64,000 nucleotides of DNA, taken from positions 3,410,001 to 3,474,000 of the forward strand of contig NZ_CP117849.1 of the NCBI RefSeq assembly GCF_026151165.2. Direction: 5' to 3'. Under the pieces are notes generated by a model. The model did not search any database and was not told the origin of the DNA. It was given only the letters and a program-made list of their open reading frames with translations. The position numbers and the translations under genes were made by a program. The DNA comes from Cryobacterium sp. SO2. GTDB taxonomy: Bacteria > Actinomycetota > Actinomycetes > Actinomycetales > Microbacteriaceae. Numbering within the stretch: position 1 is the stretch's first letter; every line of letters starts with the position of its first letter. Shown here piece after piece: positions 25,389-35,857 of the stretch.

Positions 25389-25394
25389 ATCGTA
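25389..25394 (-). promoter_or_regulatory. -10 box of the licT operon
   Basis: TACGAT (minus strand) ends 6 bases before the RAT element, so the leader RNA would begin with RAT itself. No good -35 box is visible. Confidence 0.5.
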
Positions 25395-25457
25395 ACATAC
25401 CAACCAGAGGTGGGTTAGCTCGAGTTCCGGGTGCGGACGCACCCCGGCACAATCGGC

Positions 25458-25814
25458 CTACTTACCGCACGAACCCGCTTCAAGAATCATCCATCCCCCT
25501 GGGAGATGAGTGGCTTCGGCATAATCTTGTTCTCCTCCTTCGAAGCGGACACTGTCGTCCAGCGACGAGTCCGTCTCGACCCAGTCAGAGGCGGGGAGAT
25601 CGGTCGCGAGCCCTTCGGCCCCCTCCACCCATTTCCGCAGCGCCTCGCGGGCAGTCGACTCGCCTACCGCCCCTTCGGCAATCGCACCTGACATGGTCCA
25701 GCATTCGCTGTCCTGAGGGATCGGAGCAGCGCTTCCAGGGGCATCCGCGCAACCGCAGAGCCCCACGAGCACCATACTGAGTGCCACAAGCGTGCTGGCT
25801 ACTTTGAACTTCAT
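25458..25814 (-). CDS. Small lipoprotein of unknown function
   Basis: A 118-residue protein starting MKFKVASTLVALSMVLVGLCGC, a signal peptide with a lipobox (GLCGC). The mature part is acidic with four cysteines in total and no family I recognise (CWTMSGAIAEGAVGESTAREALRKW). A GGGGGTGA sequence precedes ATG 25814. A longer in-frame reading up to 25931 would overlap the methyltransferase and lacks sense. It ends 163 bases from the licT start. Confidence 0.7.
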   Translation of the reverse strand: MKFKVASTLVALSMVLVGLCGCADAPGSAAPIPQDSECWTMSGAIAEGAVGESTAREALRKWVEGAEGLATDLPASDWVETDSSLDDSVRFEGGEQDYAEATHLPGGWMILEAGSCGK

Positions 25815-25860
25815 GTTCACCCCCAGAATCAAGAGAACAGTACCGCCGAACTGCAATGCG

Positions 25861-26472
25861 TTAGGCGGCGGCATCCCGGCGGCGGGCGGTGACCGCCGCT
25901 TGAGGACGCTGGCCCGCAGTTTTCCGCACATGCGATTCGAGCACGTCGAAGCCGGCGCGGCCCAGCTCCGCGGTGATCGCGTCCACGGGCCACCGATAAG
26001 CCGGTGTCACCGCGTGTGCGAACTTCTCGACCGCCGGGCCCTCGAAAAACCCGACGAGCAGTGCGCCGCCGGGCTTGAGCACGCGGCTGAACTCGCGCAA
26101 GGGAACCTGGATCGCGCCGGGCTCGTAGTGGATGAGTGAGTACCACGACAGAATCCCGCCGACCGAATCGGTGCCGCCGTGGATGGAATCGAGACCGTCG
26201 ATTGCGAAGTCCACGGTGGGGAACGTGTGTGTGGCGTGCGTTATGAACTCAGGCACCTGATCGATACCCCGAACGGTCAAGCCCTGCTCGGTCAAGAAGT
26301 TCGTCCAATGACCAGGGCCACAACCCGCATCGATGAGGTCGCCTTCAACGCCGCTGGCCCATGTCGACACGATCTGCAGATCCGACGGATGAACGGAACT
26401 CATCGAGCCCAATAGGTCGATGTACTCCTTCGCCCGGCCGGCATATGCGGCGCGACTTGCTTCCTGAGACAT
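25861..26472 (-). CDS. Class I SAM-dependent methyltransferase
   Basis: A 203-residue protein with the methyltransferase fold: motif I LIDAGCGPGHWTNFL (about residues 46-60), acidic VRGIDQVPEFI after strand 2, and the post-motif FSRVLKPGGALLVGFFEG. The helper segment AYAGRAKEYIDLLGS is common in small free-standing methyltransferases. The substrate is unknown. Confidence 0.85.
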   Translation of the reverse strand: MSQEASRAAYAGRAKEYIDLLGSMSSVHPSDLQIVSTWASGVEGDLIDAGCGPGHWTNFLTEQGLTVRGIDQVPEFITHATHTFPTVDFAIDGLDSIHGGTDSVGGILSWYSLIHYEPGAIQVPLREFSRVLKPGGALLVGFFEGPAVEKFAHAVTPAYRWPVDAITAELGRAGFDVLESHVRKTAGQRPQAAVTARRRDAAA

Positions 26473-26479
26473 GCCACCG

Positions 26480-26485
26480 AGTCTA
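26480..26485 (-). promoter_or_regulatory. -10 box for the methyltransferase gene, leaderless start
   Basis: TAGACT on the minus strand ends 7 bases before ATG 26472. Confidence 0.5.
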
Positions 26486-26510
26486 AGCAGATCGCACTCA
26501 ACGAGGGCGG

Positions 26511-27059
26511 TCAGGCCGCTCTGAGCCCGGCCAGCAGTAGCTCCACAGCCGCACGCGCCTCCGACGCCCAGAGCGGTCGGTCGGTTGCAGATCCGATGCC
26601 GTGCAGCACGATCATTACGGCCCCGACCGCCACGTCGCTGCGGATGGCACCGTCGACGGCCGCCCGGCTCATCAAGTCGGCGACGGTTCCCTCGAGTTCG
26701 ATGCCGCCGCTGGCCAGCACTGACGGGTCTGCGACTGCTGCGAGCGCGCGGGCGAGGCCCGTGTGAGCCAGCACGTATTCGACGAACCCGCGCAGGAAGG
26801 CGTCGAGGTTCTCGCCGGCGGACCGCGTCGGGTCGCGGGCCTGATCGCAGAGCGCGGCCACCTCGCCTTCGTACACTGCCGCGGCCAGCGCCTCGCGGGT
26901 GGGGAAGTGCCGATAGAGCGTGCCTACTCCCACGCCGGCACGCGCCGCGAAGTCATCGAAGCGCAGCTGCTCATCGTGGTCGAATACCTCGCGCGCGGCC
27001 GCCACGATCGCGTCTCGGTTGCGGCGCGCATCCGCTCGCAGTGCTCGTGCCTCGGCCAC
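26511..27059 (-). CDS. TetR family regulator
   Basis: A 182-residue regulator. The helix-turn-helix is in residues ~15-60 (NRDAIVAAAREVF; FDDFAARAGVGVGTLYRHFPTREAL). The C-terminal ligand domain is typical of small-drug or metabolite sensors. I start at GTG 27059, which has the ribosome site AAGGG seven bases upstream. A TTG at 27080 would place the start on top of the divergent gene's -35 box. It is divergent from the ketopantoate-reductase-like gene; two matching operators lie between them, so it almost surely represses both. Confidence 0.88.
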   Translation of the reverse strand: MAEARALRADARRNRDAIVAAAREVFDHDEQLRFDDFAARAGVGVGTLYRHFPTREALAAAVYEGEVAALCDQARDPTRSAGENLDAFLRGFVEYVLAHTGLARALAAVADPSVLASGGIELEGTVADLMSRAAVDGAIRSDVAVGAVMIVLHGIGSATDRPLWASEARAAVELLLAGLRAA

Positions 27060-27073
27060 GGTGAGACCCTTCG

Positions 27074-27102
27074 TTGACAAATGGAGACTGCCTCCATATT
27101 CT
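27074..27102 (+). promoter_or_regulatory. Promoter of the ketopantoate-reductase-like gene
   Basis: TTGACA at 27074-27079 and TATTCT at 27097-27102 are separated by exactly 17 bases. A TetR operator fills the spacer. Confidence 0.7.
27081..27097. promoter_or_regulatory. TetR operator O1
   Basis: ATGGAGACTGCCTCCAT is a 17-base inverted repeat with 6-base arms. It lies between the -35 and -10 boxes of the rightward promoter. Confidence 0.65.
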
Positions 27103-27108
27103 CATAAC

Positions 27109-27123
27109 TGGAGACAAGCTCCA
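27109..27123. promoter_or_regulatory. TetR operator O2
   Basis: TGGAGACAAGCTCCA has the same arms as O1 and shares TGGAGAC with it. It lies just downstream of the -10 box. Confidence 0.65.
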
Positions 27124-27143
27124 TCTTACGGAGGGAACCCGTC

Positions 27144-28067
27144 ATGCGCATTCTGATGTTTGGTCGCGGGGTGATCGCGACGATCTATGGCCGCGTGCTT
27201 CACGCCGCCGGGCACGACGTCGAGTACTACGTGCGTCCGGGCCGCGCTGCGGAGTACGGGGACGAGGTTCAGCTGGACTGGATCGACGGGCGCCGCAAGC
27301 CGTTCGGCCGGCGGGTTCGTGAGCCGTTCCGAACGACGTTGCGGGAATCCATCGACCCGGGCGACGGCTTCGATCTCATCGTGCTCAGCGTCGGGCACCA
27401 TCGTCTCGCCGAGGCAGCCGCGTTCCTCGCTCCCCGATTGGGCGCGGCGACGGTGTTGGTGTTCGGCAATCTGTGGGAGGAGCCGCTCACCGCAGTCGCG
27501 CCGCTTCCGGCCGATCGACTCGTGTTCGGGTTCCCGCAAGCGGGCGGAGGCTTCGGGGACGACGGCGTGCTGTGGGGCGCGATGTTGCCATCCGTCATCA
27601 TCGGCAGGACGCACGCCTCCCCGACGCGACGGGAGCAGGAGGTGCTCACGGCCTTCCAGCAGGCAGGCCTGGCCGTTCGGCAGGAGAGGGACATGCGAGG
27701 GTGGTTGTGGCTCCACTTCATAGCCGACGCCGGCATGTTCGCCCAGGGGATGCGGAGCGGGTCGCTGGCGAACATGATCGGAGACCGTCGAGCGTTCCGC
27801 AACGCGTTCCTGACGACTCGCGAGCTACTGCCCGTTCTCGAGGCCCGGGGTATCGACCTCCGCCAGCACCGCGGTGCGATGCTGCCGTACCGGCTGCCCC
27901 TTCTGGTCGCTGCCGCGTCTGGATGGGCAACTGCGCTGATCCCGATCGCTCAGAGGAGCCTCGCGGGGCACACGGATCCGCACGCCCCAGAGGCCCGCGC
28001 CGTGCTCGAGGACACGCTGCGAACAGCGCGCGAGCTCAGCATCCCCACCCCGCGCCTCGAGCGGTGA
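27144..28067 (+). CDS. Ketopantoate reductase-like (ApbA/PanE family) protein
   Basis: A 307-residue protein with an N-terminal Rossmann fold (MRILMFGRGVIATIYGRVLHAAGHDV) in which the usual GxGxxG is altered to GRGVIA. The region DLIVLSVGHHRLAEAAAFLAP resembles ApbA proteins, but the lysine-containing catalytic pattern of true PanE is not evident, so vitamin B5 synthesis is doubtful. An excellent ribosome site GGAGGG precedes ATG 27144. Control by the divergent TetR protein suggests an induced detoxifying or catabolic oxidoreductase. Confidence 0.72.
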   Translation: MRILMFGRGVIATIYGRVLHAAGHDVEYYVRPGRAAEYGDEVQLDWIDGRRKPFGRRVREPFRTTLRESIDPGDGFDLIVLSVGHHRLAEAAAFLAPRLGAATVLVFGNLWEEPLTAVAPLPADRLVFGFPQAGGGFGDDGVLWGAMLPSVIIGRTHASPTRREQEVLTAFQQAGLAVRQERDMRGWLWLHFIADAGMFAQGMRSGSLANMIGDRRAFRNAFLTTRELLPVLEARGIDLRQHRGAMLPYRLPLLVAAASGWATALIPIAQRSLAGHTDPHAPEARAVLEDTLRTARELSIPTPRLER

Positions 28068-28082
28068 ATGGCAGTGCTAAAA

Positions 28083-28544
28083 CTACTCGGAGTCATCCTC
28101 GACCAGGATCGCGAGTTCGTCGAGTTCGACGTCCCAGCCCTCTCGGTTCTGCTCAAGACGGGCGCGACGGTAGCGGGTGCCGCCGGGGAGGGTGTCGAAG
28201 CCTGATTCGATCACCGTGACATCCGTCCCGGTTTCAGCATCGGCGATGGTGAAGCGCACGTGGGTCGAGTACTCGTCGAGCTCGTCGGCGGGGATTCCCG
28301 ACCAACGGAAGCCAAACGCGTCGCCGGGCACGACCTCGGTGATCTCGATCGGGAAGCTGCCGTAGTCATCCCAGTCGATGCTGCCCGTAGCCCCGGGCTC
28401 GAGCGCAGCAAACTCCACCACGTCGCCGAACCATTTGGCCATTACCGCGGGATCGGTCAGCGCCTCCCAGACGGTCGCGGGTGAGGCCTCGATGTGCACG
28501 GTGCGGGTCACGGTGTGGCCCTTGATTCTTGCGTGGTCAGACAC
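28083..28544 (-). CDS. SRPBCC (AHSA1-like) ligand-binding domain protein
   Basis: A 153-residue START-like protein with the family start TVTRTVHIEASPATVWEALTDP followed by VMAKWFGDV, and a C-terminal long helix. Such proteins bind hydrophobic ligands or assist chaperones; no specific role can be read. I start at GTG 28544 with AAGGA seven bases upstream; the longer frame up to 28685 has no similarity. It converges on the ketopantoate-reductase-like gene with 15 bases between the stops. Confidence 0.8.
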   Translation of the reverse strand: MSDHARIKGHTVTRTVHIEASPATVWEALTDPAVMAKWFGDVVEFAALEPGATGSIDWDDYGSFPIEITEVVPGDAFGFRWSGIPADELDEYSTHVRFTIADAETGTDVTVIESGFDTLPGGTRYRRARLEQNREGWDVELDELAILVEDDSE

Positions 28545-28738
28545 GGTGTTTCCTTCAGGTTCGAGCTGAGCACGACGGGACATCGCCCGCCGTGCGGCAC
28601 GGGAACTAAAACGCGCCGCATCGAGCGTACCCATGATTGCGAATCTCGTCACGGGTGGGAGAACTCCGTGAACGCACCTAATCACGCATCAGCGGTGGGT
28701 CCGTGAGGATGTCCGGAGCCTCACAACTGGTTCCCGTT

Positions 28739-28776
28739 CGGACATTTGCGCCCGGCGCACCGGGCGCAAATGTCCG
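28739..28776. repeat. Perfect intergenic palindrome, 17-base arms
   Basis: CGGACATTTGCGCCCGG at 28739-28755 is followed by CGCA and the exact reverse complement at 28760-28776. The preceding bases TTCCCGTT and the CGGAC start are shared with the palindrome at 35858-35895. It lies in a 310-base region (28546-28855) that otherwise holds only the next terminator; no gene is seen there. Confidence 0.65.
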
Positions 28777-28816
28777 TTGCGGCAACAGTTACGGGGTTTG
28801 ACCGCATCTGGGGAGC

Positions 28817-28853
28817 AAAAAACCCCGCAATCGCTGGGATTGACGGGGTTTTT
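28817..28853 (-). terminator. Terminator after tRNA-Ser
   Basis: A run of A, CCCCG and CAATC faces GATTG, CGGGG and a run of T, so the hairpin ends in a T tract on the minus strand directly after the tRNA. Confidence 0.75.
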
Positions 28854-28855
28854 CG

Positions 28856-28945
28856 TGGCGGTACCGGTGGGATTTGAACCCACGGTGGAGTCTCCCCCAC
28901 ACAACTTTTCGAGAGTTGCACCTTCGGCCGCTCGGACACGGTACC
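28856..28945 (-). tRNA. tRNA-Ser(CGA)
   Basis: The acceptor arm pairs GGTACCG with CGGTACC. The anticodon stem CAACT/AGTTG encloses the loop CTCGAAA, giving anticodon CGA. A long variable arm (GTGGGGGAGACTCCAC region) is typical of serine tRNAs, and the T arm reads GTGGGTTCAAATCCCAC. Discriminator G and an encoded CCA end the gene. Confidence 0.95.
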
Positions 28946-29075
28946 GAGAGCGATTGTAGTTGAGAGAAGGGGTGTCACGCGAATCCGCACTGACATCCAG
29001 CCGGTGCGTCTGCGGCCGGGCGGTGCACACCCGTTCCGAAGGATCGAATTGCGGGTAACTGTCAGAGCCCGGCGG

Positions 29076-29081
29076 TACTCT
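29076..29081 (+). promoter_or_regulatory. -10 box for the SGNH hydrolase gene, leaderless start
   Basis: TACTCT ends 7 bases before GTG 29089. Confidence 0.5.
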
Positions 29082-29088
29082 CTCTGGC

Positions 29089-29871
29089 GTGACGAACGAC
29101 ACTTCAACTTCCCGCACCCTCGCCTTCGCCGCCGGAGCCGTGGCCACCACCGCCGGGCTCGGCGCCGCCGGCGCTGTCGCCTACCGACGCTTCCGGCGCA
29201 CGCTGGCCGCCAACGCCGCGGAACTCAACGAGACCCTGCCGATCAACTCGCTGTGGTGGCGCACCCACGCGAAGGAGAAGGGCGACCTGCTCTACGTCGC
29301 CATCGGCGACAGTGCCGCGCAGGGCATCGGCGCCAGCGTTCCGAACCGCGGCTACGTCGGCATCCTGGCCGACCACATCCGCCTCGCCACCGGCCAGACC
29401 CTCCGAGTGATCAACCTCAGCGTCTCCGGTGCCACCGTGGAGCTGGCGGTGCGCGACCAGCTGCCGAGGTTCAAGAAGCTGCAGCCCGACATCGTCACGG
29501 TCGCCATCGGCGCCAACGACATCGCCCAGTGGGATGCCGCCCGGTTCGAGGCCGGCATCCGGGAGGTGTTCGCTGCCCTGCCGCCGCATGCCCTGGTGGC
29601 CGACCTGCCCTGCTTCCACCTGCCGCACAACGAGCGCAAGGTGGCCGTGGCGAACCGAATCGTGCGCGACGTGGCCGCGGAGCACGGCCTTACCGTGGTG
29701 CCGTTGCACGCGACCACCCACCGTGAGGGCTGGCGCAGCGTGTTCACCCAGGTCGCCAACGACATGTTCCACCCCAACGATCGCGGTTACCGCATCTGGG
29801 CGGAGGCATTCCTGCCGGAGATCAGCGCCGTGGTGGCCCACCGGATTCCACAGAAGACCCTCGCCGACTGA
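29089..29871 (+). CDS. SGNH/GDSL family hydrolase
   Basis: A 260-residue esterase-type protein. An N-terminal hydrophobic stretch (TLAFAAGAVATTAGLGAAGAVAY) anchors or exports it. Block I is YVAIGDSAAQGIG (catalytic Ser), the glycine block is NLSVSGATV, the asparagine block is AIGANDIAQW, and block V is MFHPNDRGY with the catalytic Asp and His. It probably acts as a lipase or esterase at the cell surface. Homologues beside radA are common in this family of bacteria; I cannot name the substrate. Confidence 0.88.
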   Translation: MTNDTSTSRTLAFAAGAVATTAGLGAAGAVAYRRFRRTLAANAAELNETLPINSLWWRTHAKEKGDLLYVAIGDSAAQGIGASVPNRGYVGILADHIRLATGQTLRVINLSVSGATVELAVRDQLPRFKKLQPDIVTVAIGANDIAQWDAARFEAGIREVFAALPPHALVADLPCFHLPHNERKVAVANRIVRDVAAEHGLTVVPLHATTHREGWRSVFTQVANDMFHPNDRGYRIWAEAFLPEISAVVAHRIPQKTLAD

Positions 29872-29891
29872 TGGGTGTCGGCAGCCGCAGC

Positions 29892-29897
29892 TAGGCT
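29892..29897 (+). promoter_or_regulatory. -10 box for radA, leaderless start
   Basis: TAGGCT ends 7 bases before ATG 29905. Confidence 0.5.
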
Positions 29898-29904
29898 CGC
29901 AGAC

Positions 29905-31269
29905 ATGGCTAAACCCGTCTCGAATTTCCGTTGCACCGAGTGTGGCTGGACCACGCTGAAATGGGCGGGCCGCTGCGGTGAATGCCAGCAGTGGGGCACT
30001 GTGGTGGAAACCGCGGAAAAGACCGGCATCGTCCGGTCTGTCACACCGTCGTTCGTGAGCGGGCCCGGCGTGGCCCGGCCGATCACCCACGTCGACACCA
30101 CGGCGGTGGCGCACTGGCCCACCGGTATCAGCGAGTTCGACCGGGTGCTCGGCGGCGGCATCGTGCCCGGCTCGGTGATCCTGCTCAGTGGCGAGCCCGG
30201 CGTCGGCAAGTCCACCCTGCTGCTCGAGGTGGCGTCGAAGGCGGCCGTGGCCAAGTCGAGGGTGCTCTACGTGAGCGCCGAGGAGTCGGTGGCGCAGGTG
30301 CGCCTCCGCGCCGAACGCACCGGCGCCCTGCAGCCCGAGCTCTACATCGCCGCCGAGACCGACCTGGCCACCATCCTCGGTCAGATCGACGCGGTCAAAC
30401 CCGACCTCGTCATCATCGACTCGGTGCAGACGGTGTCCAGTTCCCTCAACGACGGTCAGGCCGGGCAGCCCGGCCAGGTGCGCGAGGTGGCGTCCACGCT
30501 GATCCGGCTCGCCAAGGACCGCAACTTGCCCGTACTGCTGGTGGGTCACGTCACCAAGGACGGCAGCATCGCCGGCCCCCGCCTGCTCGAGCATCTGGTG
30601 GATGTGGTCTGCCAGTTCGAGGGCGACCGGCACACCTCGCTGCGTTTCGTGCGCGCGTTGAAGAACCGATTCGGCTCCACCGACGAAGTGGGATGTTTCG
30701 AAATGACCGGTGACGGCATCAACGAGGTCTCCGACCCGAGCGGCCTGTTCCTCAGCCGCGGCACCACGGCCGTGTCCGGCACCTGCGTGACCGTGTCGTT
30801 AGAGGGCCGGCGCGCACTGCCGGTGGAGGTGCAGGCCCTGGTGATCGACACCGTGATGCCCAACCCGCGCCGGGTGACCAACGGGGTGGACGGATCCCGG
30901 GTGGCGATGCTGCTGGCGGTGCTGGAGAAGCGGGTCGGCTATCCGCTGTCGAAGAAAGATGTCTACGTGTCGACAGTAGGCGGCGTGCGCCTGGTGGAAC
31001 CGGCGGCGGACTTGGCCATCGCGATCGCGGTCGCCTCGGCGCTCCTGGACGAGCCCATCGCGCACAACGTGGTCGCGTTCGGCGAGATCAGCCTGGCCGG
31101 AGAGATCCGGCCGGTCAGTGCCGCGAACCAGCGCGCCACCGAGGCGGCCCGGCTGGGCTTCACCACCCGCATCGACGCGTCCAGCAGCACGGTGCACACC
31201 GCGGTGACCCGGGCGCTCGGCACGGGGAGCTCCCGGCGCGACGCTGAACTCGACGACGCGTTCCGGTAG
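29905..31269 (+). CDS. radA: DNA repair protein RadA
   Basis: A 454-residue DNA repair ATPase that helps RecA with branch migration. An N-terminal zinc finger (CTECGW...CGECQQW), Walker A GEPGVGKSTL, the RadA-specific motif LKNRFGSTDEVG, and a C-terminal Lon-protease-like domain (PLSKKDVYVSTVGGVRLVEPAADLA) are all present. The first residues MAKPVSNFRCTECGW are standard, so ATG 29905 is the start. Confidence 0.96.
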   Translation: MAKPVSNFRCTECGWTTLKWAGRCGECQQWGTVVETAEKTGIVRSVTPSFVSGPGVARPITHVDTTAVAHWPTGISEFDRVLGGGIVPGSVILLSGEPGVGKSTLLLEVASKAAVAKSRVLYVSAEESVAQVRLRAERTGALQPELYIAAETDLATILGQIDAVKPDLVIIDSVQTVSSSLNDGQAGQPGQVREVASTLIRLAKDRNLPVLLVGHVTKDGSIAGPRLLEHLVDVVCQFEGDRHTSLRFVRALKNRFGSTDEVGCFEMTGDGINEVSDPSGLFLSRGTTAVSGTCVTVSLEGRRALPVEVQALVIDTVMPNPRRVTNGVDGSRVAMLLAVLEKRVGYPLSKKDVYVSTVGGVRLVEPAADLAIAIAVASALLDEPIAHNVVAFGEISLAGEIRPVSAANQRATEAARLGFTTRIDASSSTVHTAVTRALGTGSSRRDAELDDAFR

Positions 31270-31312
31270 ACCGGTCCCCCGGGTTCAGACCGTCGGCGTC
31301 AGTCCGCCAGAG

Positions 31313-31732
31313 TCAGTCCGTCGGAGCGGCGTCATCACCGATCGGTCCGAGGGCTCGCAACAGGTCGTCGGGCGCGGCCTGCATCACGTGTGGACCGGCG
31401 ATGTCGAAGAAGACCATCTCGAGGGTGTTCTTGTGCACGGTGAGGAACTCGCGGAGCCACTGGGCGTCACCCACCATGACCTGCGGGTTCACTTCGTCGG
31501 GGATCATGCGAGCGTAGTTCTCGCCGGAGGAGAAGAGCAGCAGCATCCGCTTGTCGGTGCCTTCACGGCCGAAGACCCGCACCTGCTCCGCGTTGCCCTT
31601 CACCACGAGTTGCGGCACGATCACGACGTCGTTGCGCAGCGCGTACGCGACGGCGGCGACGTCTTGGTTGGCCAGCGCGGTGGCCAGGGCTTCTGAGCGG
31701 GTGTCCGGGGTCGCGTCTGTCACGTGTTCCAT
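31313..31732 (-). CDS. SseB family protein
   Basis: A 139-residue protein similar to the SseB N-terminal domain found free-standing in actinobacteria (VVIVPQLVV...; DKRMLLLFSSGENYARMIPD; MVGDAQWLREFL). The function of the family outside Salmonella is unknown. No clear ribosome site or -10 box is visible. It converges with radA, 43 bases between stops. Confidence 0.7.
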   Translation of the reverse strand: MEHVTDATPDTRSEALATALANQDVAAVAYALRNDVVIVPQLVVKGNAEQVRVFGREGTDKRMLLLFSSGENYARMIPDEVNPQVMVGDAQWLREFLTVHKNTLEMVFFDIAGPHVMQAAPDDLLRALGPIGDDAAPTD

Positions 31733-31793
31733 TCAATCATCCGTCGCCGGAGCGGGGCCACTCGAGGCCTCAGCCCGGAGCGAACGCGGCACG

Positions 31794-32411
31794 TCAGTTG
31801 AGCAGGAACTGGGTGGGAGTTGCGGATGCGACGCCGCCGACACTCACCGACAGGTAGTAAGACGCGCCCTCACCGGGCACGGCCTCGCGGTCGGTGATCT
31901 CGCAGGTCTCCGGGCTCGATCGGGTGCGGTCCCAGACCAGCGGGGTCTTGGTGGTCACCGCGACGCCGGGTTCGAGGGTGACCTCCGCGTCGAGGGGGTC
32001 GGTCTGGCAGTCCGTCGAGGTCCAGTAAACGTCGGCGCCGCTGGTGATGGTGAAGACCTGGGTGGAGGTGCCCGCGTTCAGGTCGCACGGCGTGGTGCCG
32101 GTGTTCGTCACACTGAGCGAGAGCTCGGGTTCGTCGCCTGCGTCGTAGGAACTCTGGTCGGTGATCGCCTCGACCAGAACGCTCGCCGGGTCGCAGACGG
32201 CGGCCGCGGTCTCGCCGGTGTCAGTGGTCGCGGCCGGGTTCGGGGTGGCCGCGGGAGACGTGGCCGTGGCCGGGTCGTCTCCGCCGCCGGGACGGAAGAA
32301 GATGAGCAGGATGATGACGAGCACGGCGAGAAAACCGAGCCCCACCACGAGGCGGCGGCGCCGGTAGACGCTGCTGGCCTGGGGGCCGACGGGATGTTTG
32401 GTCGTCGACAT
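31794..32411 (-). CDS. Membrane-anchored secreted protein, unknown
   Basis: A 205-residue protein: basic N-terminus, one membrane segment (VVGLGFLAVLVIILLIFF), a Thr/Pro/Ala-rich linker, then an extracellular beta-rich domain with four cysteines (VCDPASV..., TPCDLNAG, TDCQTDP, ETCEITD) that looks like DUF4232-type or CARDB-type immunoglobulin-like folds (LSVTNTGTTPC). Its role is unknown; the pattern is common in Microbacteriaceae. Confidence 0.75.
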   Translation of the reverse strand: MSTTKHPVGPQASSVYRRRRLVVGLGFLAVLVIILLIFFRPGGGDDPATATSPAATPNPAATTDTGETAAAVCDPASVLVEAITDQSSYDAGDEPELSLSVTNTGTTPCDLNAGTSTQVFTITSGADVYWTSTDCQTDPLDAEVTLEPGVAVTTKTPLVWDRTRSSPETCEITDREAVPGEGASYYLSVSVGGVASATPTQFLLN

Positions 32412-32417
32412 AATCCA

Positions 32418-32423
32418 AGGCTA
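32418..32423 (-). promoter_or_regulatory. -10 box for the membrane-anchored protein gene, leaderless start
   Basis: TAGCCT on the minus strand ends 6 bases before ATG 32411. Confidence 0.5.
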
Positions 32424-32519
32424 GCGAGGTCCACCGGCGCCGCCGGTATCGCGCTGCGTGTCGGCTACGATTCCATGGAAATCCAGCGACGGTGCGGCCG
32501 ACACCTGAGCACGCAATGG

Positions 32520-33032
32520 TCAGACGAGGCGCTTGAGCATCCGGGTGTTTCCGAGGGTGTTGGGCTTGACGCGGGCGAGGTCGAGGAATTCGGCGACACC
32601 CTCGTCGTGTGAGCGCACGAGTTCGGCGTAGACGGCCGGGTCCACGGTCTCGGTGCCCATGTCAACGAAGTCGTGCCGCAGGAAGAAGTCCACCTCGAAG
32701 GTGAGGCAGAAGAGGCGGCTCAGGCCGAGGTCCCGGGCATCCGCCTCGAGCCGGCCCAGGAGGGCGTGCCCGACGCCCTTGCCGAGCCAGTCCTCGGACA
32801 CGGCCAGGGTGCGCACCTCGCCGAGGTCCTCCCACATGACGTGCAGAGCGCCGCAGCCCACGAGCTTGCCGTGGGCGTCTTCGACCACCCGGAACTCTTG
32901 CACGGCCTCGTAGAAGACCACCAGGTCCTTGCCGAGCAGGATGCGCTGCTGCACGAGGGGCTCGACGAGCTCCTGAATCAGCGGAACGTCGCTAGTGCGA
33001 GCCCGACGGACGATGAACTCCTGCTTGGTCAC
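32520..33032 (-). CDS. argA: Amino-acid N-acetyltransferase (short ArgA type)
   Basis: A 170-residue GNAT enzyme. Motif A is EVRTLAVSEDWLGKGVGHALLGRL (about residues 80-103, key part GKGVGHAL), followed by LGLSRLFCLTFEVDFF, and the N-terminal RRARTSDVPLIQELVEPL. These features match the short N-acetylglutamate synthase type seen in Mycobacterium, which makes the first intermediate of arginine synthesis. I start at GTG 33032 with GGGAG upstream; the frame reaching 33077 adds only basic, unconserved residues. A terminator separates it from clpC. Confidence 0.78.
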   Translation of the reverse strand: MTKQEFIVRRARTSDVPLIQELVEPLVQQRILLGKDLVVFYEAVQEFRVVEDAHGKLVGCGALHVMWEDLGEVRTLAVSEDWLGKGVGHALLGRLEADARDLGLSRLFCLTFEVDFFLRHDFVDMGTETVDPAVYAELVRSHDEGVAEFLDLARVKPNTLGNTRMLKRLV

Positions 33033-33111
33033 GCCCGCCCGCTCTCCCGGCCGCCGTAGCCGCCGATTCACTTCCACCGAAAGGTCAAGTCTATGGGCGC
33101 GCCAACGACCG

Positions 33112-33140
33112 AAGGCCCGGCGGAATCCGCCGGGCCTTCG
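33112..33140 (-). terminator. Terminator after clpC
   Basis: GAAGGCCCGGCGGA and its complement form a hairpin with 13 to 14 paired bases and a tiny loop, 16 bases past the clpC stop. A T tract is weak on either strand. Confidence 0.7.
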
Positions 33141-33155
33141 AGTGTGCTGGTGTTC

Positions 33156-35681
<2,526 letters not shown>

Positions 35682-35857
35682 ATGAACACTCCCTTGGCGC
35701 CAGGGCGGTTATGGCACCGATACAAAGAGAGTAACCAGCGCAAGGCCGGATACGTGCCTCTGTTCGCCGTGGGCGTGACGGATGCCGCAGCCCGGCGTCA
35801 CCCCCGATCGCGCACGAACGCCCTGCGCCGCGGCCTTTCCCCTGATCTGATCCCGTT

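Noticed and set aside
27060..27080. TTG start for the TetR gene at 27080
   Set aside because: It would include the TTGACA of the divergent promoter, and GTG 27059 has a good ribosome site.
35682..35760. ClgR operator upstream of clpC
   Set aside because: Only half-site-like GCGCTGG was found; no symmetrical match.
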